Of a stretch of 64,000 nucleotides of DNA, positions 46,334 to 55,023 are shown piece by piece. The position numbers were made by a program, and so were the translations under genes. The stretch covers positions 1 to 64,000 of the forward strand of contig NZ_BMFK01000001.1 of NCBI RefSeq assembly GCF_014638355.1, given 5' to 3'. The notes under the pieces were generated by a model. The model saw only the letters and a list, made by a program, of their open reading frames with translations. It did not search any database and had not been told where the DNA came from. Within the stretch, counting starts at the first letter, position 1, and each line of letters starts with the position of its first letter. This DNA comes from Priestia taiwanensis. Lineage in GTDB: Bacteria > Bacillota > Bacilli > Bacillales > Bacillaceae_G.

Positions 46334-47119
46334 GTGGGGATTTTTAACGTAAACGATTCATTATTTCCATTCATATACTTAAGTCCGTTCATTCCAGGCC
46401 CACCAGGTCCACAAGGTCCAACAGGTCCAGCGGGTCCGCCAGGCCCACCGGGGGCAGAAGGGGCATTTGGTCCACCAGGCCCACCAGGCCCGCCAGGTCC
46501 AAGTGGTCCAGCAGGCCCGCCAGGCCCGCCTGGTCCAAGTGGAGCAACAGGTCCAGCAGGTCCACCAGGCCCACCAGGTCCAAGCGGGGCAACTGGGGCA
46601 ACGGGAGCAACCGGAGCAACGGGAGCAACCGGAGCAACTGGGGCAACTGGTCCGACTGGCCCAACCGGCCCGACAGGAGAAACTGGTCCAACAGGCCCAA
46701 GCGGTCCATCGGGGGCCGGGTTAGCATCTGCATTATATGCAACAAATGATGCAGGATTACTTGGTATTGTAATTGCAGCTGGAAGTCCTGTACCATTTAA
46801 TACACCAGGAGATTCGTTTGGGACTAATATTACACAAATGGATGTAGACACATTCCTTGTAACAGGTCCAGGAACATTTAGTGTGACGTATATTATTTCG
46901 ACGACACTCCTATCTCTACTTGGTGGCGCAGAAGTGCAAGTGGATGGTACAGCAGTGGGTGGATTTACGACATTAGTTTCAGTAGGTGCACCGCTCATAG
47001 GGCAAGCGATTTTCACAGTAGGAGCAGGTAGTCATACAGTAGAAGTAGTTGTAGCCGGCTTGGCATTAACGATAGCTTCAGGCCAAAGCGCGAGCATTAT
47101 TATCGAGCAATTAGCTTAA
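46334..47119 (+). CDS. BclA-like collagen repeat protein (exosporium type)
   Basis: 261 residues from a GTG at 46334, 8 bases after AGGAGAG; an overlapping ATG at 46332 opens only a six-codon frame. A 20-residue N-terminus ([18 protein letters not shown]) leads into about 36 uninterrupted Gly-X-Y triplets (~residues 21-129): first GPP/GPS/GPA-rich, then seven GAT and then GPT triplets. The C-terminal ~130 residues are a hydrophobic beta domain like the BclA TNF-like trimerisation domain ([13 protein letters not shown]). Likely a spore-surface filament. The N-terminus differs from the usual LIGPTLPPIPP targeting motif. Confidence 0.88.
   Translation: MGIFNVNDSLFPFIYLSPFIPGPPGPQGPTGPAGPPGPPGAEGAFGPPGPPGPPGPSGPAGPPGPPGPSGATGPAGPPGPPGPSGATGATGATGATGATGATGATGPTGPTGPTGETGPTGPSGPSGAGLASALYATNDAGLLGIVIAAGSPVPFNTPGDSFGTNITQMDVDTFLVTGPGTFSVTYIISTTLLSLLGGAEVQVDGTAVGGFTTLVSVGAPLIGQAIFTVGAGSHTVEVVVAGLALTIASGQSASIIIEQLA
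46399..46725 (+). repeat. 9-bp/Gly-X-Y coding repeat array
   Basis: Tandem Gly-X-Y codons with near-identical 9- and 18-bp units (GGTCCACCAGGCCCACCAGG types, then GGAGCAACGGGAGCAACC types). Such arrays vary in number between strains through slippage or recombination. Confidence 0.85.
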
Positions 47120-47129
47120 TAACCATTGA

Positions 47130-47160
47130 TAGAAGATACTTGATGTATCTTCTATTTTTT
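47130..47160 (+). terminator. Terminator after collagen-like gene
   Basis: TAGAAGATAC and GTATCTTCTA with a 5-base loop, followed by TTTTTT. Confidence 0.9.
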
Positions 47161-47195
47161 ATTCTAATATAATTTTAAATATTTATACAAAATTA

Positions 47196-47223
47196 TTGCA
47201 TGAATATAAAATTGTGCTACAAT
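47196..47223 (+). promoter_or_regulatory. Sigma-A promoter of the art operon
   Basis: TTGCAT, 16 bases, TACAAT. The spacer begins with CATGAATATAAAATT, which resembles half of an ARG box. Confidence 0.6.
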
Positions 47224-47246
47224 GATATTAAATAAAAATACACAAA

Positions 47247-47264
47247 GTTGAATATTTTTTCACA
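47247..47264 (+). promoter_or_regulatory. ARG-box-like operator before artP
   Basis: GTTGAATATTTTTTCACA agrees with the ArgR/AhrC consensus wnTGAATwwwwATTCAnw at 16 of 18 positions and lies between promoter and start codon. Arginine-responsive repression is inferred. Confidence 0.5.
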
Positions 47265-47280
47265 AAGAGAGGGATATGAG

Positions 47281-48054
47281 ATGAAGAAATTATTGATGTT
47301 AGTAGTAGTAAGTATCGTGTTCGTAGTGGTAGCAACGGGGTGTGGAAAGAAGGAAGAAGCAGCAGGGAATGCAAAGGATGGAAAAGTATTAACGGTAGGA
47401 ACATCAGCGGATTTCCAACCATTTGAGTATATTGATACAGCAAAAAGTGATGAAATTATTGGATTCGATGTGGATTTAATTAATCATATTGCGAAAGAAT
47501 TGGGATATAAAGTACAGATGAAGGATATGCCGTTTGAATCTTTAGTTACATCTGTTAAATCAGGAACGCTTGATGTTGCGTTAGCTGGGATATCAGTTGA
47601 TGAAGAACGTTTGAAGGAAGTAGACTTCACGGATGTATATTTCCATGCGAATAATCTATTAATTGTGAATAAAGAGAGTGGCATAAAAAAACCAGAGGAT
47701 TTAAAAGGAAAGAAGGTAGGAGCACAAACGGGTTCTGTCCAAGAAACGAAGGGGAAAGAGCTAAAAGAAACAATTGATTTCACATTAGAAACGCGTGATA
47801 GAGTACCAGATCTTATTCAAGAATTAAAATCAGATCGTCTAGATGCAGTTATTCTAGAGGAAGTAGCATCAGGTGGATATTTAAAGAAATTCGCTGAGCT
47901 AGAAGGAAACATTATTTCAGAGAAAGATGAGTCAGGTTTTGCGATTGCATTACCAAAAGGCGATGACAAAATTCAAGAGTTTAATAGAGTACTAAAGAAA
48001 ATGAAAGAAGATGGAACATATGACAAATTAGTAGAGAAATGGTTTAACTCGTAA
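47281..48054 (+). CDS. artP: Amino acid ABC transporter, substrate-binding lipoprotein
   Basis: 257 residues from the ATG at 47281. Lipoprotein signal peptide ends in VATGC (lipidated Cys ~21). Family 3 solute-binding protein: VGTSADFQPFEYIDTAKSDE, IIGFDVDLINHIAKELGY, and VDFTDVYFHANNLLIV. Captures basic or polar amino acids (arginine in the B. subtilis ArtPQM/YqiXYZ system) outside the membrane. Followed by permease and ATPase. Confidence 0.88.
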   Translation: MKKLLMLVVVSIVFVVVATGCGKKEEAAGNAKDGKVLTVGTSADFQPFEYIDTAKSDEIIGFDVDLINHIAKELGYKVQMKDMPFESLVTSVKSGTLDVALAGISVDEERLKEVDFTDVYFHANNLLIVNKESGIKKPEDLKGKKVGAQTGSVQETKGKELKETIDFTLETRDRVPDLIQELKSDRLDAVILEEVASGGYLKKFAELEGNIISEKDESGFAIALPKGDDKIQEFNRVLKKMKEDGTYDKLVEKWFNS

Positions 48055-48073
48055 TTGAAAGGGTGTCGTACTT

Positions 48074-48727
48074 ATGGATATATCAAAAATCACTCCGTCT
48101 ATGCCTTATATTCTAGAAGGTTTAGGCATAACATTAAAAATTGTCAGTCTAGCAATTATTTTAGGACTAGTTCTCGGAGTAGTACTAGCATTATGTAAAA
48201 TTAGTAGATATAAAGTATTAGCGTATATAGCTGATTTTTATACATCCATTTTCCGTGGGACACCGCTTATTTTACAATTAATGATTATTTACTTCGGTGC
48301 ACCGCAATTGTTCGACTACAAAATCGAAGGGGATGTTGCGGCAATACTTGCTTTCGGATTGAATTCTTCTGCCTATGTGTCGGAAATTTTCCGAGCTGGT
48401 ATTCAAGCAGTGGATAAAGGGCAAAAGGAGGCTGCGATGGCGCTCGGTATTCCGTACCGTAAAATGATGTGGAACATTATTTTGCCGCAAGCACTCAAAA
48501 ATATTTTGCCTGCATTAATGAATGAATTTATTACATTAACAAAGGAATCAGCAGTCGTGACAGCTATTGGTGTTACTGATATTATGCGACGTGCTTATAT
48601 TGTAGGAGCTGATACATTCAACTACATGGAAGCATTATTATTCGCCGGCTTTATCTATTACGTACTCGTTATGCTTTTAACGTTAGTAGGTAAATTGCTT
48701 GAAAGGAGATTACGTAGCAATGATTAA
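48074..48727 (+). CDS. artQ: Amino acid ABC transporter, permease
   Basis: 217 residues with about five membrane segments. HisM/ArtQ-type permease: [20 protein letters not shown] near the N-terminus, [16 protein letters not shown], and the EAA loop [20 protein letters not shown] that contacts the ATPase. Starts 19 bp after artP; its 3' end overlaps the artM start by 8 bases. Confidence 0.92.
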   Translation: MDISKITPSMPYILEGLGITLKIVSLAIILGLVLGVVLALCKISRYKVLAYIADFYTSIFRGTPLILQLMIIYFGAPQLFDYKIEGDVAAILAFGLNSSAYVSEIFRAGIQAVDKGQKEAAMALGIPYRKMMWNIILPQALKNILPALMNEFITLTKESAVVTAIGVTDIMRRAYIVGADTFNYMEALLFAGFIYYVLVMLLTLVGKLLERRLRSND

Positions 48728-49442
48728 TGTCACGAATTTGCATAAAACATTTGGTAAAGTAGAGGTATTAAAAGGTATCACAACTACAATTGAAACTGGT
48801 TCGGTTGTGGCCGTTATTGGTCCGTCTGGTTCAGGTAAATCGACGTTCCTTCGTTGTATGAATTTGTTGGAAACACCTACAAAAGGTGATATTACAATTG
48901 GAAATCAGAAAATTACAGATACAACGACAGACATTATGAAGATACGCCAAGGTGTAGGGATGGTATTTCAACATTTTCATCTATTCCCACATATGACGGT
49001 GCTAGATAATATTACATACGCACCAATTCATGTGAAATCTATGTCGAAGCAAGAAGCAGAGAAAAAGGGAAAAGAATTATTGGAAAAAGTAGGATTGTTA
49101 GACAAAGCAGTGGCATACCCAGCGAAATTATCTGGTGGTCAGAAGCAACGTGTAGCAATTGCACGTGCACTAGCAATGGAACCGGAAGTGATGTTGTTTG
49201 ATGAACCTACTTCAGCGCTTGATCCAGAAATGGTGAAAGAGGTATTAGAAGTAATGAAGTCACTTGCTAATACAGGGATGACGATGGTCATTGTTACGCA
49301 CGAAATGGGCTTCGCGAAAGAGGTCGCAGATCGTGTCTTGTTCTTAGATGATGGTCGATTAGTAGAAGATGCTAATCCACAGACATTTTTCCAAGCGCCA
49401 ACAAGTCAACGTGCGAAAGAATTTTTGGAGAAGATATTGTAA
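48720..49442 (+). CDS. artM: Amino acid ABC transporter, ATP-binding protein
   Basis: 240 residues from the ATG at 48720 (AAAGGAG 11 bases upstream, inside artQ). Polar amino acid transporter ATPase: Walker [11 protein letters not shown]-loop [16 protein letters not shown], signature [17 protein letters not shown], Walker [16 protein letters not shown]-loop [15 protein letters not shown]. Powers import through ArtQ. Confidence 0.93.
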   Translation: MINVTNLHKTFGKVEVLKGITTTIETGSVVAVIGPSGSGKSTFLRCMNLLETPTKGDITIGNQKITDTTTDIMKIRQGVGMVFQHFHLFPHMTVLDNITYAPIHVKSMSKQEAEKKGKELLEKVGLLDKAVAYPAKLSGGQKQRVAIARALAMEPEVMLFDEPTSALDPEMVKEVLEVMKSLANTGMTMVIVTHEMGFAKEVADRVLFLDDGRLVEDANPQTFFQAPTSQRAKEFLEKIL

Positions 49443-49472
49443 TTAAAATTAGATAGGTTCATAATAATGAAT

Positions 49473-49503
49473 AGGATGACAGTTGTATTGTCATCCTTTT
49501 TCT
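49473..49503 (+). terminator. Terminator of the art operon
   Basis: GGATGACA and TGTCATCC with a 7-base loop, followed by TTTTTCTT. Confidence 0.9.
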
Positions 49504-49610
49504 TATGAGAGAAATTGTGTGAGTTGTACCGTTAACGTATGTAAAAGGATAGGAAATTATTCAATATTGCATCAAGAACTAGGACATAGGATGAAGTTGA
49601 GGTTAGAAGG

Positions 49611-50579
49611 ATGTATAAGATAGGTTATCGAACAATTAAAACAGCAATCGGAGCGACAATTGCTGTTATTATTGCACAAGCTTTAGGGTTACAGTTTGCA
49701 ACTTCTGCTGCGATTTTGACAATTCTTTGTATCCAAAATACAAAGAAAAAGTCCGTGCAGTCGTCTATTGATCGTTTTTCGGCATGTATGATTTCAATGG
49801 TGTTTGCTTATTTGTTATTTGAAGGAGTTAGCTATCATCCAATTATGATAGGTGTATTACTGCTATTATTTATTCCACTAACAGTGCAATTACGTATTGA
49901 AGAAGGCATTGTGACAAGTAGTGTTATCGTAATGCACTTGTATAGCGAGCATCATATTACATGGAGTGTCATTGTTAACGAATTACTAATGATTTCAGTT
50001 GGTATTGGTGTAGCATTAGTAGTTAACTTATATATGCCAAGTGTCGAGAATGAATTGAAAGAATATCAAGATAAGGTAGAGGCGCGTTTCCGCAAAGTTT
50101 TTCTTGAGTTTGCTTGTCATTTAAAGCGTGGGGAAAGCTATTTAGATGAAGAAGAAATGGAGAAAATCGAATTGCTTCTTCATAAAGGAAAACAAATTGC
50201 TATCCGTGAAATGGAGAATCGCTCCACCAATGAGGAAGAGTGTCTATATCGGTATTTTGCGATGCGAGAGAAACAATTTTATATCATGAAACGGATGATT
50301 CCAATTGTTTCATCTATCTCTGCACATTATGATCAAACATATATGATTGCGGATTATATTGATAGCCTTGCACGTGCATTGCGACCAGAAGGGACAGGGA
50401 AAATACCGTTGTTTCGTTTAGAAGAAATGAAACAACAATTCCGTGATATGCCACTTCCAGAAACACGTGAAGAGTTTGAAACAAGGGCATATTTATTCCA
50501 GTTTCTGTATGAGGTGGAACAATATTTATTAATCAAAAAGAAATTCAGAGGGGAAAATATACCTGTATCGCATTCTTAA
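49611..50579 (+). CDS. YqjA-like aromatic acid exporter family membrane protein
   Basis: 322 residues. Four to five N-terminal membrane segments (~7-145; TAIGATIAVIIAQALGLQFA, MISMVFAYLLFEGV, VIVNELLMISVGIGVALVVN) and a long cytoplasmic helical C-terminus (~150-322). This layout fits the FUSC/DUF939 (YqjA) family of putative aromatic acid exporters. Transport substrate is unproven. AGAAGG ribosome site. In Bacillus yqjA follows the yqiXYZ region. Confidence 0.82.
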   Translation: MYKIGYRTIKTAIGATIAVIIAQALGLQFATSAAILTILCIQNTKKKSVQSSIDRFSACMISMVFAYLLFEGVSYHPIMIGVLLLLFIPLTVQLRIEEGIVTSSVIVMHLYSEHHITWSVIVNELLMISVGIGVALVVNLYMPSVENELKEYQDKVEARFRKVFLEFACHLKRGESYLDEEEMEKIELLLHKGKQIAIREMENRSTNEEECLYRYFAMREKQFYIMKRMIPIVSSISAHYDQTYMIADYIDSLARALRPEGTGKIPLFRLEEMKQQFRDMPLPETREEFETRAYLFQFLYEVEQYLLIKKKFRGENIPVSHS

Positions 50580-50619
50580 CGAATGAGGTAACTAGTAGAC
50601 GATGTGAGGCGATTCCGCT

Positions 50620-51126
50620 ATGATGTCTTACATTTTATCTCTTCTCTTATTTATATCACCAATTTGGCCGCTTGGAGACAATCCGAGAGTAGGCGATCCC
50701 TATCTTATTATTAACAAGGCAAATAATAAAATAGCATATATTGATAATGGGAAGATTCAAGGTATCTATCCAGTTGCAACGGGTAAATCACCTACATTAA
50801 CGCCAGAAGGTGAGTTCAATATAACGGTCAAAGCGAAAAATCCGTATTATCGGAAGAAGAACATTCCGGGTGGAGATCCGCGAAACCCCCTTGGGACGAG
50901 GTGGATTGGCTTCGATGCTCTTGATACAGATGGACGTATATATGGTGTGCACGGAACGAATAATCCGAGTTCAATCGGCAAATATATTACAGAAGGCTGT
51001 GTCAGGATGAGGAAGAAGGACGTCGAGTATTTGTATGATCAAATCCCACTTGGTGCGAAAGTGTTAATTGTGAAATCTCCGAAATCATTCGAGCAGTTAG
51101 CAAGAGAAAAAGGAGCAATACAATAA
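50620..51126 (+). CDS. L,D-transpeptidase (YkuD domain)
   Basis: 168 residues. A short N-terminal hydrophobic segment (MMSYILSLLLFISPIWPLG) acts as signal or anchor; the YkuD domain fills the rest. Active-site motif HGTNNPSSIGKYITEGCVRM with the catalytic Cys at ~residue 128 and the His upstream. Makes or modifies 3-3 peptidoglycan cross-links outside the membrane; a spore-cortex role is possible. No LysM domain, so it is a minimal form. Confidence 0.9.
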   Translation: MMSYILSLLLFISPIWPLGDNPRVGDPYLIINKANNKIAYIDNGKIQGIYPVATGKSPTLTPEGEFNITVKAKNPYYRKKNIPGGDPRNPLGTRWIGFDALDTDGRIYGVHGTNNPSSIGKYITEGCVRMRKKDVEYLYDQIPLGAKVLIVKSPKSFEQLAREKGAIQ

Positions 51127-51144
51127 GTGGGTATAGATAAATAA

Positions 51145-51180
51145 AAGGGTCAATTCATGTAGGTGAATTGACCTTTTTTT
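51145..51180 (+). terminator. Terminator after L,D-transpeptidase gene
   Basis: GGTCAATTCA and TGAATTGACC with a 6-base loop, then T7. Confidence 0.92.
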
Positions 51181-51228
51181 ACAATTTTATGGTAAAATAT
51201 GTATAAGTATGAAGTGGAGGGATAAGCG

Positions 51229-52689
51229 GTGAAGTACGAAGATAATGGTTATGCCTTACATACAGATTTGTATCAAATTAATATGATGATGACGTATTTC
51301 CGAGAGGGAATACACGAGCGAAAGGCGCGATTCGAAGTATTCTTTCGTAAAAATCCATTTGGAAGTGGCTATGCAGTGTTTGCTGGTTTGCAGCGGATTA
51401 TTCAGTATATTAAGCAATTGAAATTTAGTGAAAACGATCTTGCTTATTTGAAGGAACTTGGCTATCCAGAAGATTTTCTTTCGTATTTATCAACGTTCTC
51501 GTTTACAGGAAGTATTCAATCTGTACATGAAGGAGAAATTGTCTTCGCAAACGAGCCGATTATTCAAATTGAAGGAAAGTTAGCAGAGTGCCAATTAATA
51601 GAAACTGCGTTACTTAATATTGTGAACTTCCAAACACTTATTGCGACGAAAGCAGCCCGGATTCGTTATGCGGTCGGGAATGGTGGACAGCTTATTAGTG
51701 AATTTGGGACAAGAAGAGCACATGAATTGGATGCAGCATTATGGGGCACACGTGCAGCTTACATAGCAGGATTTGATACAACATCAAATGTTCGTGCCGG
51801 TAAGTTATTCGGAATTCCAATTTCTGGGACGCATGCACATGCAATGGTGCAAGTGTATGGAGATGAATATGCGGCATTTACTGCATATGCAAAGACGCAT
51901 AAGCGAGTAGTATTCTTAGTAGACACGTATGATACGTTAAAATCAGGTGTACCAACAGCAATTAAAGTAGCGAAAGAATTTGGTGATAAGATAGACTTCT
52001 ATGGCATTCGTTTAGATAGTGGAAAGATGGCGTATTTATCACAAGAAGCAAGAAAAATGCTTGATGAAGCTGGATTTCCAGAAACGAAAATCTTTGCCTC
52101 GAATGATTTAGATGAGCATACAATTATTCAGCTAAAGAAACAAGGTGCGAAAATTGATGCGTGGGGTGTCGGTACAAAACTTATTACTGCTTACGATCAA
52201 CCAGCGCTTGGTGCTGTGTACAAAGTTGTTGCAATTGAAAATGAGCATGGTGAAATGGAAGATACGATTAAGTTATCAGAAAATCCAGAGAAAGTAACAA
52301 CACCAGGTTGTAAAAATGTGTATCGTATCATCAATAATGGAAACGGTATGTGGGAAGGGGACTATATTACGCTTGAAAAAGAGATAATTGATGAATCTGC
52401 ACCACTTACGATGTTCCACCCAGTCTATACGTACATTCGTAAGTATGTAACGAACTTTAAAGCAGAGTTATTGCTACAGCCAGTATTTACAGGCGGGGAA
52501 TTAGTGTATGAAGAACGTTCTGTAGAGGAGAGCCGTATTTATTGTGAACAGCGATTAGAGCATTTATGGGATGATTATAAGCATGAGACAACAGAGGCTG
52601 AATATCCTGTCGATTTAAGCCAAACATGTTGGGATAATAAGATGGATTTCATTCATGATTTGCGTGAAAAAATTCAAAAAAGAAGCTAA
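51229..52689 (+). CDS. pncB: Nicotinate phosphoribosyltransferase
   Basis: 486 residues, GTG start at 51229 with GGAGGG. Salvages nicotinate with PRPP and ATP to nicotinate mononucleotide for NAD synthesis. Family features: LHTDLYQINMMMTYFREG at the N-terminus, EFGTRRAHELDAALWGTRAA with the active-site His region, SGTHAHAMVQVYG, IRLDSGKMAYLSQEAR and DAWGVGTKLITA. Length fits the Firmicute PncB. Confidence 0.95.
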   Translation: MKYEDNGYALHTDLYQINMMMTYFREGIHERKARFEVFFRKNPFGSGYAVFAGLQRIIQYIKQLKFSENDLAYLKELGYPEDFLSYLSTFSFTGSIQSVHEGEIVFANEPIIQIEGKLAECQLIETALLNIVNFQTLIATKAARIRYAVGNGGQLISEFGTRRAHELDAALWGTRAAYIAGFDTTSNVRAGKLFGIPISGTHAHAMVQVYGDEYAAFTAYAKTHKRVVFLVDTYDTLKSGVPTAIKVAKEFGDKIDFYGIRLDSGKMAYLSQEARKMLDEAGFPETKIFASNDLDEHTIIQLKKQGAKIDAWGVGTKLITAYDQPALGAVYKVVAIENEHGEMEDTIKLSENPEKVTTPGCKNVYRIINNGNGMWEGDYITLEKEIIDESAPLTMFHPVYTYIRKYVTNFKAELLLQPVFTGGELVYEERSVEESRIYCEQRLEHLWDDYKHETTEAEYPVDLSQTCWDNKMDFIHDLREKIQKRS

Positions 52690-52715
52690 GTCTCTTTATG
52701 ACTTAGCTTCTTGCT
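52680..52715. terminator. Bidirectional terminator inside converging gene ends
   Basis: AGAAGCTAAGTC and GACTTAGCTTCT form a perfect 12-bp stem with a 7-base loop. The arms lie in the last codons of pncB and of the minus-strand ydbT-like gene, and so serve both. Confidence 0.75.
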
Positions 52716-54216
52716 TTGGACTTCGAGAGAACCAGTGATAGATTTGCTTCACATCGTTTTTCTCCATATCTTCTAATGATAAAGATGTATCTGATTCGGA
52801 AGAAAGGATATGCACAACAAGTGTCCGAAGGTCCTTACGATTTTGGAAATAGCTTTCTTTATATCCAAGTGATTGAATATTTTTCTTTTGAATAATTGAC
52901 GTCCGTTTTGCAAGCACTCGTTTGGATAATTGCAGTAGCTTCGTTGATAAGGCGAAGCTACTCGAACGATACATAATGTAACTATATATACCACCAAGTA
53001 GTGCTAGTGATAGGATGAAGATAGTTACAATGGAGAAAGTAGGAAGAGATAAGAACGCAGCAATCTCTTGTGTCACTTCTGTAAAGTATGTAAGTGGTAA
53101 GGCAATTGCTGCACCGAGAATCATCATAGTAGCTGTACCATGAAAAATCCAGCGATCGCATGTCCGTTTTGGTAAAGCTGTCGTTTTTGGTGTATAGATG
53201 AACGACGGAGTCATTTCATTTAAGAAATGAGTTAACTTACTTTTGTGGATGAACGGATGAATCAAAATTTTCTTGTCTTTATCGTCTCCACTCGTTCCAA
53301 CTGCTTCTATGTATACGCTCATATAGCCAAATGGCTGTCGTAATAACCCTTCAACAAGTGTAATACCTTGAATACGGTGTTGTTTAATGGATGTCTCTTT
53401 TTTCTCTAAAATGCCTCGTACTATATGTAATTCATCGTTATGTTTCGTAATAGAGAAGTTACCGTAGCTAAGTGCAAAATAGCTAATGGAAATAATCCAT
53501 GCGACAATTAAAGCAATGAACACTACTATGACTAACACCATAATGGATACTTCCCCAAACAAGCTAGAAGCATAATTGAATGCATAATCAAATGCTTCGT
53601 CTGGAATTACTTCATGTAACTTGCCGATAATGGCTAACATCGCCGAAAATAATAAACCAATTCCACCAGATGTCATACCGCCAATCAGTACTTCCTTTGG
53701 TTGTAGTGTAAAGGTTGTTTTTGGTTCTTCTATATTTTCTTGTTGTTGCTCAGTTGTTCCTTCTAGTTGTTCGGCTGCATCGTTGTCTTTTTTTAAGGCC
53801 ATACGAATTGCAAGAGCATCTTCTTGTGTAATTGCTTGTAATTCTACTTCAGGCTCTTTTCCACCAGCCGTTTCAATTGTTAACTTTTCTAAGTTGAATA
53901 ATTGTTGAAGAATACCTGCTTGTGTAGTAATTGATTGGACACGGCTACGCTTGATGAATTTTTCTTTTTTGAATAGCCAACCAGATTTTACATGTAGCTC
54001 GTCATCTGTAATGCTATATATCGTTTTACACCACGTAATGAAGCCGTCATATAACGAAAATAATAGAATGGCTCCGAGAATGCCAAATTGTAGCCAGCTC
54101 CCGGCATTACCTGAAAGAATGAATACAGGTATAAGCGGAATAATCGCAGACTTTAAATTGCCTAGAAATTTGCTAACAATGACAATTGGATGTTGACGTT
54201 TGTTATACATCTTCAT
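52696..54216 (-). CDS. YdbT-like membrane protein with bacterial PH domains
   Basis: 506 residues from the ATG at 54216 (a GTG at 54219 is adjacent), with AAAGG upstream. Three bPH_2 segments can be seen: ITDDELHVKSGWLFKKEKFI, HNDELHIVRGILEKKETSIK, and FALSTKLLQLSKRVLAKRTS, each followed by a QSITTQ/IQGITL/IQSLGY strand. They are separated by membrane pairs (~20-50, ~180-255, ~370-420). YdbS/YdbT in B. subtilis are implicated in resistance to some antimicrobial peptides. Overlaps the upstream ydbS-like gene. Confidence 0.82.
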   Translation of the reverse strand: MKMYNKRQHPIVIVSKFLGNLKSAIIPLIPVFILSGNAGSWLQFGILGAILLFSLYDGFITWCKTIYSITDDELHVKSGWLFKKEKFIKRSRVQSITTQAGILQQLFNLEKLTIETAGGKEPEVELQAITQEDALAIRMALKKDNDAAEQLEGTTEQQQENIEEPKTTFTLQPKEVLIGGMTSGGIGLLFSAMLAIIGKLHEVIPDEAFDYAFNYASSLFGEVSIMVLVIVVFIALIVAWIISISYFALSYGNFSITKHNDELHIVRGILEKKETSIKQHRIQGITLVEGLLRQPFGYMSVYIEAVGTSGDDKDKKILIHPFIHKSKLTHFLNEMTPSFIYTPKTTALPKRTCDRWIFHGTATMMILGAAIALPLTYFTEVTQEIAAFLSLPTFSIVTIFILSLALLGGIYSYIMYRSSSFALSTKLLQLSKRVLAKRTSIIQKKNIQSLGYKESYFQNRKDLRTLVVHILSSESDTSLSLEDMEKNDVKQIYHWFSRSPKQEAKS

Positions 54217-54682
54217 CACTTACCTTTGCTAATTGTGCAATTTTTTGGCGAAGTTCTGTTGCTGTTTCAACTGCAAGCCCTTTTACTTCATGTTTTGTAG
54301 CAGCGGTCGAAATATGTAAAGATGCTAAGTTGTATTTCTTCATAATGGGACCTTGCTCAGTCTCGATGTTTTGAATACGAACCATTGGAATAATCATGCG
54401 TTTCACAACGAATACTCCGTGCTGAATTTCTACTTCGTCATCACGAATTTCATATCCGTAGTGACGGTATTTAATTGGTGGAATGGTCCACCTTTCAATG
54501 ACGAATCCAATTGGTAAGAGTACTAGCATAATATATAGAGGCAGCATCCACCAGTTGAAGAAGTATACACAAGCACCGTAACCGGCAACGACAGCTAGTT
54601 CAATTGCAAGTCCGATATACGTGTTAAACTTCCACACGTGAAAAATATTTTTGTCTAATTTTCCAGTTAGTTCTTCTCCCAT
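54203..54682 (-). CDS. YdbS-like PH domain membrane protein
   Basis: 159 residues. Two membrane segments (~20-60) and one bacterial PH domain (YEIRDDEVEIQHGVFVVKRM then IPMVRIQNIETEQGP). Ribosome site AAGGAGGGG before the ATG at 54682. Its 3' end overlaps the ydbT-like start by 14 bases, indicating an operon and probably a joint membrane complex. Function is known only by analogy with YdbS. Confidence 0.82.
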   Translation of the reverse strand: MGEELTGKLDKNIFHVWKFNTYIGLAIELAVVAGYGACVYFFNWWMLPLYIMLVLLPIGFVIERWTIPPIKYRHYGYEIRDDEVEIQHGVFVVKRMIIPMVRIQNIETEQGPIMKKYNLASLHISTAATKHEVKGLAVETATELRQKIAQLAKVSDEDV

Positions 54683-54706
54683 GATTTCCCCTCCTTCATA
54701 AAGAAA

Positions 54707-54732
54707 GTACTCTAACTCAAGCTAGAGTACTT
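54707..54732 (-). terminator. Hairpin between prli42 and ydbS-like genes
   Basis: AGTACTCTA and TAGAGTACT with an 8-base loop; on the minus strand TTTCTTT follows. A terminator for the small gene, lying just before the ydbS-like ribosome site. Confidence 0.65.
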
Positions 54733-54735
54733 AGA

Positions 54736-54831
54736 TTACATAAACATAGTGATGCCAGAAATAAGTGTTGTAAACACCATTATGAACAACATGAGGTAAA
54801 TAAAGATTTTTTGCATTTTCTTTTGTTTCAT
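54736..54831 (-). CDS. prli42: Prli42-like stressosome-associated miniprotein
   Basis: 31 residues: a basic N-terminus MKQKKMQKIFIYLM followed by one membrane helix ending LISGITMFM. The ATG at 54831 has GGAGG nine bases upstream. Size, basic head and single helix ending in M-F-hydrophobic match Prli42, the membrane anchor that links stress signals to the stressosome in Listeria, with homologues in Bacillus near yqjE. The assignment rests on pattern alone. Followed by a hairpin. Confidence 0.7.
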   Translation of the reverse strand: MKQKKMQKIFIYLMLFIMVFTTLISGITMFM

Positions 54832-55023
54832 TCTGTATGTTCCTCCCACGGGTTAGCATATGTTTATTTTACCGATAATATAGTGGACAAACAACTACAA
54901 ATTGGTTACAGATTCTCTCAAATTTTCCAGTCGTTAAAAAGAGGGGCACCAATAAAGAAAACATGATAATATAGTACTATATATTTTTTTACATAACTTA
55001 AAGAAATAAAGGAGCTGTCGTCA

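Noticed and set aside
46399-46725. CRISPR-like regular repeats
   Set aside because: Units are 9/18 bp, in frame, without unique spacers; they encode collagen triplets.
46389-47016. Long antisense and alternate-frame ORFs over the collagen-like gene
   Set aside because: They are by-products of the GC-rich Gly-X-Y codon array, have no ribosome sites, and give low-complexity Gly/Pro or Leu/Asp strings.
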